A DNA stretch of 12,623 bases from an uncultured Burkholderiaceae bacterium (GTDB taxonomy: Bacteria > Pseudomonadota > Gammaproteobacteria > Burkholderiales > Burkholderiaceae_C): positions 1 through 12,623 of the forward strand of contig CALIDR010000270.1 of NCBI GenBank assembly GCA_938022295.1. Reading direction: 5' to 3'. The notes beneath the pieces are model-generated. The model was given only the letters and a program-made list of their open reading frames with translations, was not told the DNA's origin and did not search any database. The position numbers and the translations under genes were made by a program. Positions 1 through 6,702 of the stretch are shown piece after piece. The number at the start of each line of letters is the position of its first letter. Position 1 is the first letter of the stretch.

Positions 1-1
1 G

Positions 2-808
2 GGGGGCGGCAGCGGCACGGCGACCACGTCGGCCGCCCCGGCGCACGGCGGGCGCATCGACGGCCCGCGTTCGGCGTGCGTGCGCTCGCTCGGCGCCGGC
101 ATGGCGCCCGACCTGCGGACGGGCCGCGACGCCGCCGCCGACACGCCGGAGGCCGAGGCCGAGCGGGCGCGCGAGTGGACCGAGCGCCTCGTGCGCGCGC
201 ACGCGGGCGACGGCGTGCACTCGATGCTGCGCGCGCTGCTGGCCGACCTGCCGCGCGTGCGCACGCCGTGGCCGCAGGTGCTGCGCACCCGCCTGGCGCG
301 CGCGCTGGCGCGGCAGCCGAAGCTGTCGTGGTCGCGGCCGTCGCGCTCGTTCCTGGCCAACCAGGGCCGCATCGGCGCCCACGGCCGGCTGCCGTGGGAG
401 CCCGGCACGAGCTCGGCCAAGCCGGTGGCGCGGCTGGCGCTCGTCGTCGACGTCTCGGGGTCGATCGCCGACGACCTGCTCGAGCGCTTCGCGTGCGAGG
501 TCGACGCAATCACGCGCCGCTTCGAAGCCGTCACCGTGCTCGTGATCGGCGACTGCGTCGTGCGCCGCATCGAGCACTGCGAGCCCGGCGCCTGCGACCT
601 GCGCGGCGTCACGTTCCACGGCGGCGGCGGCACCGACTTCGCGCCGCTGCTCGAGGAGGCCGACCGCCACCGCCCCGACATCGGCGTCGTGCTGACCGAC
701 CTCGAAGGGCCGGCCGCCTTTCGCCCGCGCTGGCCCGTGGTGTGGGCCGTGCCGCGCAGCCACGCGCACGCCCAGGCCCCGTTCGGCCGCCTGCTGGTGC
801 TCGATTGA
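2..808 (+). CDS. VWA-like (DUF2201-type) protein, 5'-truncated by window edge
   Basis: The frame is open to the left edge and ends at TGA 806-808, so only the C-terminal ~268 residues are present. A GTG at 80 and an ATG at 101 are possible internal starts, but the upstream codons read as normal protein, so the real start is probably outside the window. The visible part carries a VWA fold: a MIDAS-type DVSGS motif (449-463) after a hydrophobic strand, then GGGGTDF (620-640) and an LTDLEG strand near 692-709. This combination matches the C-terminal half of the DUF2201 'putative metallopeptidase / VWA-like' family, whose N-terminal half carries the metallopeptidase-like region. Members are often encoded beside a MoxR-type AAA+ ATPase, which would lie to the left and cannot be seen. 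Family call is good; the substrate is unknown. Confidence 0.8.
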   Translation, partial: GGGSGTATTSAAPAHGGRIDGPRSACVRSLGAGMAPDLRTGRDAAADTPEAEAERAREWTERLVRAHAGDGVHSMLRALLADLPRVRTPWPQVLRTRLARALARQPKLSWSRPSRSFLANQGRIGAHGRLPWEPGTSSAKPVARLALVVDVSGSIADDLLERFACEVDAITRRFEAVTVLVIGDCVVRRIEHCEPGACDLRGVTFHGGGGTDFAPLLEEADRHRPDIGVVLTDLEGPAAFRPRWPVVWAVPRSHAHAQAPFGRLLVLD

Positions 809-1307
809 GCGGCACGGTAACCGGGCGTGAGCCTGTATTCGTGCCGTGTCCACCTGTCGGGGACCGGGAGTGGCGAATCCGTCGACAAGGGATACGGCGG
901 CGCCCCGAAGGTCGAGCGGGTCAGGGGGCCGCCAGCCGCCGAACCGTCTCTTCTCCCTGCATCGGCACGGACGATCAGGCGTCGGGTGCGGCCACACGGG
1001 GCCGTCTCCGCGGCACGAATCGCGCGGTTGCATCGACGTCGCTCGTGGTGTCGGCCGTCGCGGCGCACCGCAGCAGACGGTTCGTCGCAGCGTCGAGGTC
1101 TACCCTCGCTGGACGTGGCCCCTCGCCGGTCCGTCGAGTCGCCTCGAACAAGTTCTAAACTCGAGTGGGCGTCACTCGAAGTCGAACGTCTGCGATGACG
1201 ATGGCATCGGCCGCCGGCCTCGCGGTGGGGGTCGAAGGCGACGTTGCGTCGGCGACGTCGCGCTACCTCCGGCTCGGGCAGCGATGTCGCTGAGGAGGAC
1301 GGATTCG
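809..1307. other. ~500 bp without a convincing gene
   Basis: Open frames here are short or overlap without family resemblance, and their translations are Arg/Ser/Pro-rich, as expected of noncoding GC-rich DNA. A frame continuous with the downstream barrel gene opens at 846, but its first ~150 residues do not look like protein and precede a clear signal peptide, so I do not count them as coding. Near the right end there is a TAAACT hexamer (1156-1161, four of six matches to a sigma70 -10) without a good -35. Around it are several copies of TCGA-type words, including the palindrome ACTCGAGT. The stretch may hold the promoter and a ~140-nt leader of the barrel gene; I see nothing else. Confidence 0.5.
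1292..1299 (+). promoter_or_regulatory. Strong Shine-Dalgarno GAGGAGGA
   Basis: A near-perfect ribosome-binding site lies 8 nt before ATG 1308. It decides the start of the barrel gene: the in-frame ATG at 1284 lies upstream of this site and has no comparable one of its own. Confidence 0.75.
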
Positions 1308-1946
1308 ATGACGGATACGGCTTTCCGACTTCACCTGGCAGCACTCCTGGCAGGCGCGGCCATCCTGGCTTCGCCGCCTTCTCACGGGCAAGGCTACGTC
1401 GGCACTGGGATCGGTCCCTCGAGGATCGGCATCGCCCCCGCGCCGTTCTACTGTCGTCGTGAACCCGCCGGCGTCATCGGCCCGTCGTGGTGCGATACCG
1501 AGGACACCGGCCGTAAGGTCTACGGTGGCTGGAGCATTGCCGGGCCGTGGGCGATCGAGTTCGTGCACTTCGACTGGGGCCGTGCGGCCGAGCGCAAGGT
1601 CATCTCCTTCGTCGCGTCGACGCTGGACACGCGCGCGCGAGGGCTTGGCTTCGGCGGCGCCTTCACTCACCAGTTCGGCGAAGGCCACTGCCACGCGCGG
1701 CTCGGTGTCGCCTGGAACGTCGCGCGCACCGACACAACGGACCGGATGTCTCGATTCGAAGTCCTCGTCGAGACTTCCGATAAGCACCGTTCGACCGAGG
1801 CCTACTACGGCCTCGGGTGCGGGTATCGGCTCACGCCGGAAGTCGCGCTGATCGCGGACGCGGACTTCTCGCGCGTCCGATACATGGCTGGCGACAAGGC
1901 GGACGCGCGCCTGCTCACGTTTGGCCTGCGCTTCGGCTTCCGGTGA
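1308..1946 (+). CDS. Outer-membrane beta-barrel protein (OmpA-like/porin family)
   Basis: The product is 212 aa and starts with a signal peptide: a short N-region, a hydrophobic Leu/Ala stretch at residues 8-21, and likely cleavage around residues 25-28 before QGYVG. The mature part alternates polar and aromatic residues as in small barrels. The section C62-DTEDTGRKVYGGW followed by WAIEFVHFDWG is typical of the first hairpins of OmpA-like barrels, which often read 'D..dtg.kvf.GY' and 'wa.E..y...G'. It ends in strands LLTFGLRFGFR; the last residue is Arg after Phe rather than the usual terminal Phe. There is no C-terminal peptidoglycan-binding domain, so it is a stand-alone barrel. Expected location is the outer membrane; function is unknown. 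Codon use looks less GC-extreme than the neighbouring genes, which could reflect acquisition or weak expression selection. Confidence 0.7.
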   Translation: MTDTAFRLHLAALLAGAAILASPPSHGQGYVGTGIGPSRIGIAPAPFYCRREPAGVIGPSWCDTEDTGRKVYGGWSIAGPWAIEFVHFDWGRAAERKVISFVASTLDTRARGLGFGGAFTHQFGEGHCHARLGVAWNVARTDTTDRMSRFEVLVETSDKHRSTEAYYGLGCGYRLTPEVALIADADFSRVRYMAGDKADARLLTFGLRFGFR

Positions 1947-2150
1947 CCCGGGGTCCAGGGCGCCCACGGCGTACGGTCGTCACTGCGGCGCCGTCGTCGC
2001 AGCGGTCGCCCGGGCCGATGGGACGCCAATCAGCGTGTGGATCTCGGCCTGTCCGGGCAGTGGACCAACGCCGCGCGTCGGGCACGATCTCTCTGGTGGG
2101 TGGCGCTGCATCGGCTCGAGGCGGCATCGTCCGCCGCGCGTGGACGCGAG

Positions 2151-2951
2151 CTACAGCGCCCGCTCGACGCGCACCGTGCCCGGCTCGTCGGGCGCGCGCC
2201 CGACCTTGAAGCCGAGCTGGCGGGCCAGCGCCAGCATCCGCCGGTTGCTCGCCAGCACGTTGCCGTACATCGTCTTCAGGCCGCGCTCGCGTGCCGCGCG
2301 CATCAGCGCGCGCATCAGCACGCCGGCCAGCCCGCTGCCCTGCCAGTCGTCGGCGACGGTGACCGCGAACTCGCAGGCGCCGCCCTGCGGGTCGGTCACG
2401 CAGCGCGCGACGCCGACCCAGCGCTCGGGGCCGCGGCGGTCGGCCGGCAACGCGGCGAGCGCGATGTGGCTCACCTGGTCGACGTCGGTGAAGTACTTCA
2501 GCTTCGCCGGCGACAGCTCGCGCAGGCTGCTCATGAAGCGCTTGTAGCGCGACGTCATCGACAGGTCGCGCACGAACGCGGCCTCGAGCTCGGCGTCGGC
2601 GGCGTTGATCGGGCGCAGCCGCACGCGGCGGCCGTTGGCGAGGCGCCGCGTGCGGTCGGCGGACGGCGCGGCGCGCCGGCAGCGCGACGGCGGCGCGGCG
2701 AGCCGCGCGGCGACGGCGGTGGCGAGGGCGTCGAGCGTCGTCGCCGGACCGAGCCGCGACGCCGGCAGCGCGACGCCGAACCGCTCGCCGAGCGCGTCGA
2801 GCAGGTTCACCCAGTCCAGCGAGTCGAGATCGATCTGCTCGCGCAGCGGCCGGTCGCCGGCGAGCTTGTCCACCTCGGCTTCCGGTGCGATGTCGCGCAG
2901 CACCGCCAGCAGCGCCGGGCGGACGTCGGGCGGGGCGGGCGGTGCCGGCAT
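2151..2951 (-). CDS. Acyl carrier protein-GNAT acetyltransferase fusion
   Basis: The product is 266 aa. Residues ~9-85 are an acyl-carrier-protein domain with the phosphopantetheine site DLDSLDW (Ser44), followed by the usual helix (LLDALGERFGVALP). A Pro/Arg/Ala linker (~86-105) leads to a GNAT domain (~107-266). This begins RVRLRPINAADAELEAAF, has SRYKRFMSSLRELSP (135-149) and the acetyl-CoA pyrophosphate loop DDWQGSGLAGVLM (201-213), and ends with NRRMLALARQLGF. That GNAT type resembles the acetyltransferase part of Pat/PatZ-like protein acetyltransferases. The ATG at 2951 begins right at the ACP domain and has no Shine-Dalgarno; a TAGACT hexamer sits 7 nt upstream. The gene is divergent from the helicase (84 bp apart) and convergent with the barrel gene. 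I infer that an acyl group on the ACP arm is made or used by the GNAT domain; donor and acceptor are unknown. Confidence 0.85.
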   Translation of the reverse strand: MPAPPAPPDVRPALLAVLRDIAPEAEVDKLAGDRPLREQIDLDSLDWVNLLDALGERFGVALPASRLGPATTLDALATAVAARLAAPPSRCRRAAPSADRTRRLANGRRVRLRPINAADAELEAAFVRDLSMTSRYKRFMSSLRELSPAKLKYFTDVDQVSHIALAALPADRRGPERWVGVARCVTDPQGGACEFAVTVADDWQGSGLAGVLMRALMRAARERGLKTMYGNVLASNRRMLALARQLGFKVGRAPDEPGTVRVERAL

Positions 2952-2958
2952 CGGGCGC

Positions 2959-2964
2959 AGTCTA
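2959..2964 (-). promoter_or_regulatory. Possible -10 element of the ACP-GNAT gene
   Basis: Read leftward this is TAGACT, four of six matches to TATAAT, ending 7 nt before ATG 2951. There is no clear -35. If used, transcription would begin at or next to the start codon. Confidence 0.3.
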
Positions 2965-3021
2965 CGGGGCCGGAGGTGGCGTCGGCGTGACGCCGCGCGG
3001 TGGACGGGCCGCGGGGCCCTG

Positions 3022-3027
3022 TATGCT
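3022..3027 (+). promoter_or_regulatory. Possible -10 element of the helicase gene
   Basis: TATGCT (four of six matches to TATAAT) ends 8 nt before ATG 3036. A TGGACG at 3001-3006 could be a -35, but the 15-bp spacer is short. No Shine-Dalgarno is visible, so the transcript may be leaderless or nearly so. Confidence 0.3.
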
Positions 3028-3035
3028 CGTCCAGT

Positions 3036-5087
3036 ATGGGCACCCCCGGCACCGATCCGTTCGCGTCGCTGAACGCCGGGCAACGGGCGGCCGTCGAACA
3101 CGGTGTCGGCGACCGCGACGCGCCGGCGCTGCTCGTGATCGCCGGCGCCGGCACGGGCAAGACGGCGACGCTCGCCGCGCGCGTCGCCCGCCTCGTGCTC
3201 GCCGGCGCCGACCCGCAGCGGCTGCTGCTGCTGACGTTCTCGCGCCGCGCGGCCGCCGAGATGACGCAGCGCGCCGGGCGCCTCGTGCACGCGGCGCTGG
3301 GTCTGAAGGCGACCACGCCGCCGCCCGCGCTGCCGTGGGCGGGCACGTTCCACGCCGTCGGTGCGCGGCTGCTGCGCGAGCACGCCGTGCGCATCGGGCT
3401 GGCATCGGGGTTCACGATCGTCGACCGCGCCGACGCCGAGGACCTGATGGGCCTCGTGCGCGAGGCGCAGGGGCTGGCCGCGACGCGGCGCTGCTTCCCG
3501 CTCGCGCGCACGTGCCTGGCGATCCACTCGCTCGCGGTCAACCGGCGGCAGGCCGTCGACGCCGTCGTGCGCGATGCGTTCCCGTGGTGCGCCGGCTGGG
3601 AGGACGAGTTGCGCTCGCTGTTTCGCGCCTACGTGGCCGGCAAGCAGCGCCAGCACGTGCTCGACTACGACGACCTGCTGCTGTACTGGCAGCTGCTGCT
3701 GGAGGAGCCGGCGCTCGCCGCGCCGCTGCGCGCGCGCTTCGACCACGTGCTGGTCGACGAGGTGCAGGACGTGAACGGCCTGCAGGCCGCGATCCTGCGC
3801 GGGCTGAAGCCCGACGGGCGGGGGCTCACCGCGGTGGGAGACGACGCGCAGGCGATCTACGGCTTCCGCGGCGCCGACGTGCGCCACGTGCTGGACTTCC
3901 CGCGTGCGTTCGACCCGCCGCCGCACGTCGTCACGCTGGCGCGCAACTACCGTTCGACGGCGCCGCTGCTGGCGGCGGCGAACGCGGTGATCGCGCTCGC
4001 GCCGCGCCGCTTCGCGAAGGAGCTGTGGACCGACCGCGCGGGCGAGCGGCCGCGGCTCGTCGCCGTCGACGACGAGCTGGCGCAGGCGCGCTGGGTCGCC
4101 GACGAGGTGCTGCGCCGGCGCGAGGAGGGGTTGGCGCTGCGCCGGCAGGCGGTGCTGTTCCGCACCGCGCACCACAGTGCCGCGCTCGAGCTCGAGCTCG
4201 CGCGGCGCGACATCCCGTTCGTGAAGTTCGGCGGCCTGAGGTTTCTGGAGGCGGCGCACGTGAAGGACCTGCTGTCGGTGCTGCGCTGGGTGCAGAACCC
4301 GCGCCACCGGCTGGCGGGCTTTCGCGTCGCGCGGCTGATTCCGGGGCTGGGGCCGGTGCACGCACGGCGCCTGCTCGACGCGATCGAGGCCGCCGCCGAC
4401 CCGGTCGACGCCTGCGCGCGCTACGCGCCGCCACGCGCCGCCGCGGCCGACTGGGCGGCGTGGCTGGGCGCCGCCGCCGCGCTGCGCGCGAGCCCCTGGC
4501 CGGCGGCCGTCGCGACGGCGCTGGACTGGTACGCGCCGCACCTCGAGCGCCTGCACGCCGACGCCGCGGTGCGGCGCCTGGACCTCGAGCAGCTGTGCCG
4601 GCTGGCCGCCGGCTACCCGGACCGCGAGCGCTTCCTCGCCGAGCTGACGCTCGACCCGCCGCAGGCCACGAGCGACGAGGCCGGCCCGCCGCGGCGCGAC
4701 GACGACTGGCTGGTCCTGTCGACGATGCACGCCGCCAAGGGCCAGGAGTGGGCGGCGGTGGTGGTGCTCAACGTCGTCGACGGCTGCATCCCGTCGGATC
4801 TGGCCACCGGCAGCGCCGACGCGCTGGAGGAGGAGCGGCGGCTGCTGCACGTGGCGATGACGCGCGCGCGCCGCCACCTCGCGCTCGTCGTGCCGCAGCG
4901 CTTCCACGTCACGTCGCAGGCGCGCTTCGGCGACCGCCACCTCTACGCCGCGCCGTCGCGTTTCCTGCCGGCCGCGGTGACGGCGCTGTTCGACGTCGAG
5001 ACCCCGCAGGGCCAGGCCGACGCCGTGGCGGCGGTGGACGGCGATGCCGTCGTCGACCTGACGGCGCGGGCGCGCGACGCGTTCTAA
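3036..5087 (+). CDS. UvrD/Rep-family ATP-dependent DNA helicase (SF1A)
   Basis: The product is 683 aa and contains a full SF1A motif set: Q-motif region LNAGQRAAV (Gln16), Walker A AGAGTGKT (36-43), Walker B DEVQD (241-245), motif III GDDAQAIYGFRGAD (268-281), motif IV RNYRS (303-307), motif V STMHAAKGQEW (562-572) and motif VI EERRLLHVAMTRAR (599-612). These residues are those of 3'-5' translocating UvrD/Rep/PcrA helicases, and all are intact. It is slightly shorter than UvrD (~720 aa) and has its own C-terminus (VETPQGQADAVAAVDG...), so I do not call it uvrD, rep or pcrA. A GTG at 3000 would add 12 residues; ATG 3036 is preferred because the conserved region follows it and because of the -10-like hexamer between the two. 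The downstream permease starts 27 bp after the stop and is probably co-transcribed. A role in repair, or in clearing protein or RNA from DNA, is inferred from the family. Confidence 0.92.
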   Translation: MGTPGTDPFASLNAGQRAAVEHGVGDRDAPALLVIAGAGTGKTATLAARVARLVLAGADPQRLLLLTFSRRAAAEMTQRAGRLVHAALGLKATTPPPALPWAGTFHAVGARLLREHAVRIGLASGFTIVDRADAEDLMGLVREAQGLAATRRCFPLARTCLAIHSLAVNRRQAVDAVVRDAFPWCAGWEDELRSLFRAYVAGKQRQHVLDYDDLLLYWQLLLEEPALAAPLRARFDHVLVDEVQDVNGLQAAILRGLKPDGRGLTAVGDDAQAIYGFRGADVRHVLDFPRAFDPPPHVVTLARNYRSTAPLLAAANAVIALAPRRFAKELWTDRAGERPRLVAVDDELAQARWVADEVLRRREEGLALRRQAVLFRTAHHSAALELELARRDIPFVKFGGLRFLEAAHVKDLLSVLRWVQNPRHRLAGFRVARLIPGLGPVHARRLLDAIEAAADPVDACARYAPPRAAAADWAAWLGAAAALRASPWPAAVATALDWYAPHLERLHADAAVRRLDLEQLCRLAAGYPDRERFLAELTLDPPQATSDEAGPPRRDDDWLVLSTMHAAKGQEWAAVVVLNVVDGCIPSDLATGSADALEEERRLLHVAMTRARRHLALVVPQRFHVTSQARFGDRHLYAAPSRFLPAAVTALFDVETPQGQADAVAAVDGDAVVDLTARARDAF

Positions 5088-5114
5088 TGCGGTGCGCCCG
5101 CGAAAGCCACCCCG

Positions 5115-6182
5115 ATGCCAGACCCCGAGCCGACGCCGCCGACCGCGCTCGAAAGCCGCGTGCTGACGTTCGTGCTGGCCGCCGTCACGGCGGCGCTGGC
5201 GTGGATCCTGCTGCCGTTCTACGGCGCGATCCTGTGGGGGGCGGTGATCGCGCTGCTGTTCGCGCCGCTGAACCGCTGGCTGCGCCCGCGCCTGGGCGAG
5301 CGGCGCACGCTGGCCGCGCTGCTGACGATGACGGTGGCACTCGTCATCGTCGTCATCCCGTTCGCCCTCGTCACGGCGGCGCTGGCGGCCGAGGCGGCGG
5401 GTGTCTATGCGCAGCTGCGCTCGGGCGAACTGCGGCCGGGCCAGTACCTGCACGACGTGTTCGACGCCCTGCCGGCGTCGGTCAAGTCGCTGCTCGACCG
5501 CTTCGGGCTGGTCGACTTCGAGACCGTGCAGCAGCGCCTGACGGCCGCCCTCGTGCAGGCCAGCGACTTCATCGCGACGCAGGCGTTCAGCATCGGCCAG
5601 AACACGTTCGAGTTCGTCGTGCGCGTGTTCGTGACGCTGTACCTGGCGTTCTTCCTCGTGCGCGACGGCGACCGGCTGGCCGGCGCGATCCGCGCCGCGG
5701 TGCCGCTGGCCGCGGAGCACAAGCAGGCGCTGCTGGCCACGTTCGCCACCGTGATCCGCGCCACCGTGAAGGGCAACCTCGTCGTGGCCGTCGTGCAGGG
5801 CGCGCTCGGCGGCCTGGCGTTCTGGGTGCTCGGCGTGCGCACGGCGCTGCTCGGCGGCGTCCTGATGGCGCTGCTGTCGCTGCTGCCGGCGGTCGGCGCG
5901 GGGCTGGTGTGGGCGCCGGTGGCGCTGTGGTTCATCGTCCAGGGCCAGGTCTGGCAGGGCCTGGCGCTCGTCGCCTGGGGCGTGCTCGTGATCGGGCTCG
6001 TCGACAACCTGCTGCGCCCGCTGCTCGTCGGCCGCGAGACGCGCATGCCCGACTACGTCGTGCTGATCACGACGCTCGGCGGCCTGGTCACGTTCGGCCT
6101 CAACGGCTTCGTGCTCGGCCCGGCGGTGGCGGCGCTGTTCATCGCCGTGTGGCGCCTGTACGGGGAGGGGCGCGTGCACTGA
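5115..6182 (+). CDS. AI-2E family (PerM/YdiK-type) membrane transporter
   Basis: The product is 355 aa with about eight hydrophobic segments. Two or three occur before residue 100 (LTFVLAAVTAALAWILLPF, ILWGAVIALLFAPL, LLTMTVALVIVVIPFAL). A long periplasmic-type region follows (~100-160). The conserved C-terminal bundle holds LSLLPAVGAGLVWAPVALWFI, VDNLLRPLLVG and TLGGLVTFGLNGFVLGPAVAALF. The P-x-x-G-x-x-x-x-W-x-P and DNLLRPLL signatures define the AI-2E/PF01594 family of inner-membrane proteins, whose members include AI-2 exporter-like and Na+/H+ antiporter-like proteins. Substrate cannot be told from sequence. The ATG at 5115 has only a weak GAAAG upstream (5102-5106); the 27-bp gap to the helicase stop suggests one transcript. 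It converges on the RidA gene. Confidence 0.88.
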   Translation: MPDPEPTPPTALESRVLTFVLAAVTAALAWILLPFYGAILWGAVIALLFAPLNRWLRPRLGERRTLAALLTMTVALVIVVIPFALVTAALAAEAAGVYAQLRSGELRPGQYLHDVFDALPASVKSLLDRFGLVDFETVQQRLTAALVQASDFIATQAFSIGQNTFEFVVRVFVTLYLAFFLVRDGDRLAGAIRAAVPLAAEHKQALLATFATVIRATVKGNLVVAVVQGALGGLAFWVLGVRTALLGGVLMALLSLLPAVGAGLVWAPVALWFIVQGQVWQGLALVAWGVLVIGLVDNLLRPLLVGRETRMPDYVVLITTLGGLVTFGLNGFVLGPAVAALFIAVWRLYGEGRVH

Positions 6183-6212
6183 CGCGATCGGCGCGCAGCA
6201 CGCGGAAGCGGT

Positions 6213-6236
6213 CGCGCACCGGGCGCCCGGCGCGCG
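6213..6236. terminator. Near-perfect 24-bp palindrome between convergent genes
   Basis: CGCGC-A-CCGGGCGCCCGG-C-GCGCG is self-complementary apart from one A/C mismatch pair, and its core 6219-6230 is a perfect 12-bp palindrome. It lies between the permease stop (6182) and the RidA stop (6238). It could act as a two-way terminator hairpin or mRNA-end stabiliser. There is no T-run on either side, so simple intrinsic termination is not established. Confidence 0.4.
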
Positions 6237-6237
6237 G

Positions 6238-6693
6238 TCACGGGCGAAGGGGGATGCGCGCCGTCGCCTCGAACTCGATGCGCACCTGGCGGCTCGGCGG
6301 CATGCCGCTGACCTCGACCACCGTCGACACCGGCGGTTCGCCGGGGTCGGGGTAGAAGGGGCGCCGCATGCGCGCGCAGAGCGGGTAGTCGCGCAGGTCG
6401 GTGAAGTACGGCACGAGCTTGGACACGTCGGCCATCGAGCCGCCGGCTTCCTCGGCGAGCTGGCGGATGCGGTCGAGCACGACCCAGCTCTGCACCGGCA
6501 CCGGTGCCTGGAAGACGTCGATCGAGAGCTCACCCGTTTCACCGAGCAGCGTGCGCACGTCGGCCGGCAGCCGGTCGAAGCGGTCGACGACGCTGCCGCT
6601 CGCGGCGTCGACGGCGATCACGCCCGACATGTAGACGAGGTCGCCGACGCGTTTCATCGCCGCGTAGCGGGCCAGGGGCTGTCCGTTCGTCAT
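6238..6693 (-). CDS. RidA/YjgF/UK114-family protein, catalytic Arg apparently absent
   Basis: The product is 151 aa. The N-terminal KRVGDLVYMSGVIAVDA (14-30), the central helix with VVLDRIRQLAEEAG (71-84), the SKLVPYFTDLRDYPLC strand (91-106) and the C-terminal VVEVSGMPPSRQVRIEFEATA (125-145) are the RidA fold in order. RidA enzymes hydrolyse reactive enamine/imine intermediates and work as trimers in the cytoplasm. The Arg that binds the substrate carboxylate in E. coli RidA (P-A-R-S-C-V-E-V) aligns with Ser123 here, so classical 2-aminoacrylate deaminase activity is doubtful; it may belong to the non-deaminase Rid subgroups. ATG 6693 has an excellent GGAGGA site overlapping the stop codon of the broken upstream oxidoreductase gene, which shows the two were once translated together. 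It is the last gene of the leftward cluster. Confidence 0.82.
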   Translation of the reverse strand: MTNGQPLARYAAMKRVGDLVYMSGVIAVDAASGSVVDRFDRLPADVRTLLGETGELSIDVFQAPVPVQSWVVLDRIRQLAEEAGGSMADVSKLVPYFTDLRDYPLCARMRRPFYPDPGEPPVSTVVEVSGMPPSRQVRIEFEATARIPLRP

Positions 6694-6696
6694 CGG

Positions 6697-6702
6697 TCCT
6701 CC
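6697..6702 (-). promoter_or_regulatory. Shine-Dalgarno GGAGGA of the RidA gene
   Basis: This perfect site ends 3 nt before ATG 6693 and overlaps the ancestral TAG (6704-6702) of the oxidoreductase. It allows RidA to be translated independently although the preceding gene is broken. Confidence 0.7.

Noticed and set aside
846..1307. 154-residue N-terminal extension of the barrel protein
   Set aside because: It would bury a clear signal peptide and a strong Shine-Dalgarno inside the gene, and its residues show no protein-like pattern.
1947..2150. Terminator between the convergent barrel and ACP-GNAT genes
   Set aside because: Only a 5-bp CTGCG/CGCAG stem with a long loop could be found; too weak to call.
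4186..4201. CGAGCTCGAGCTCG repeat inside the helicase gene
   Set aside because: It encodes a Leu-Glu-Leu-Glu-Leu run in frame and is explained by codon use; not a regulatory or mobile repeat.
2885..6355. A 1,156-codon plus-strand open frame across the helicase and permease
   Set aside because: It has no motifs and is Arg/Gly/Ala-rich. The overlapping helicase and AI-2E frames carry complete family signatures.
2151..6542. A 1,463-codon open frame on the minus strand
   Set aside because: Only its last 266 codons (ACP-GNAT) are real. The rest is antisense to the helicase and permease genes and reads as Arg/Gln/His/Ala-rich low-complexity sequence, the expected shadow of GC-rich coding DNA.
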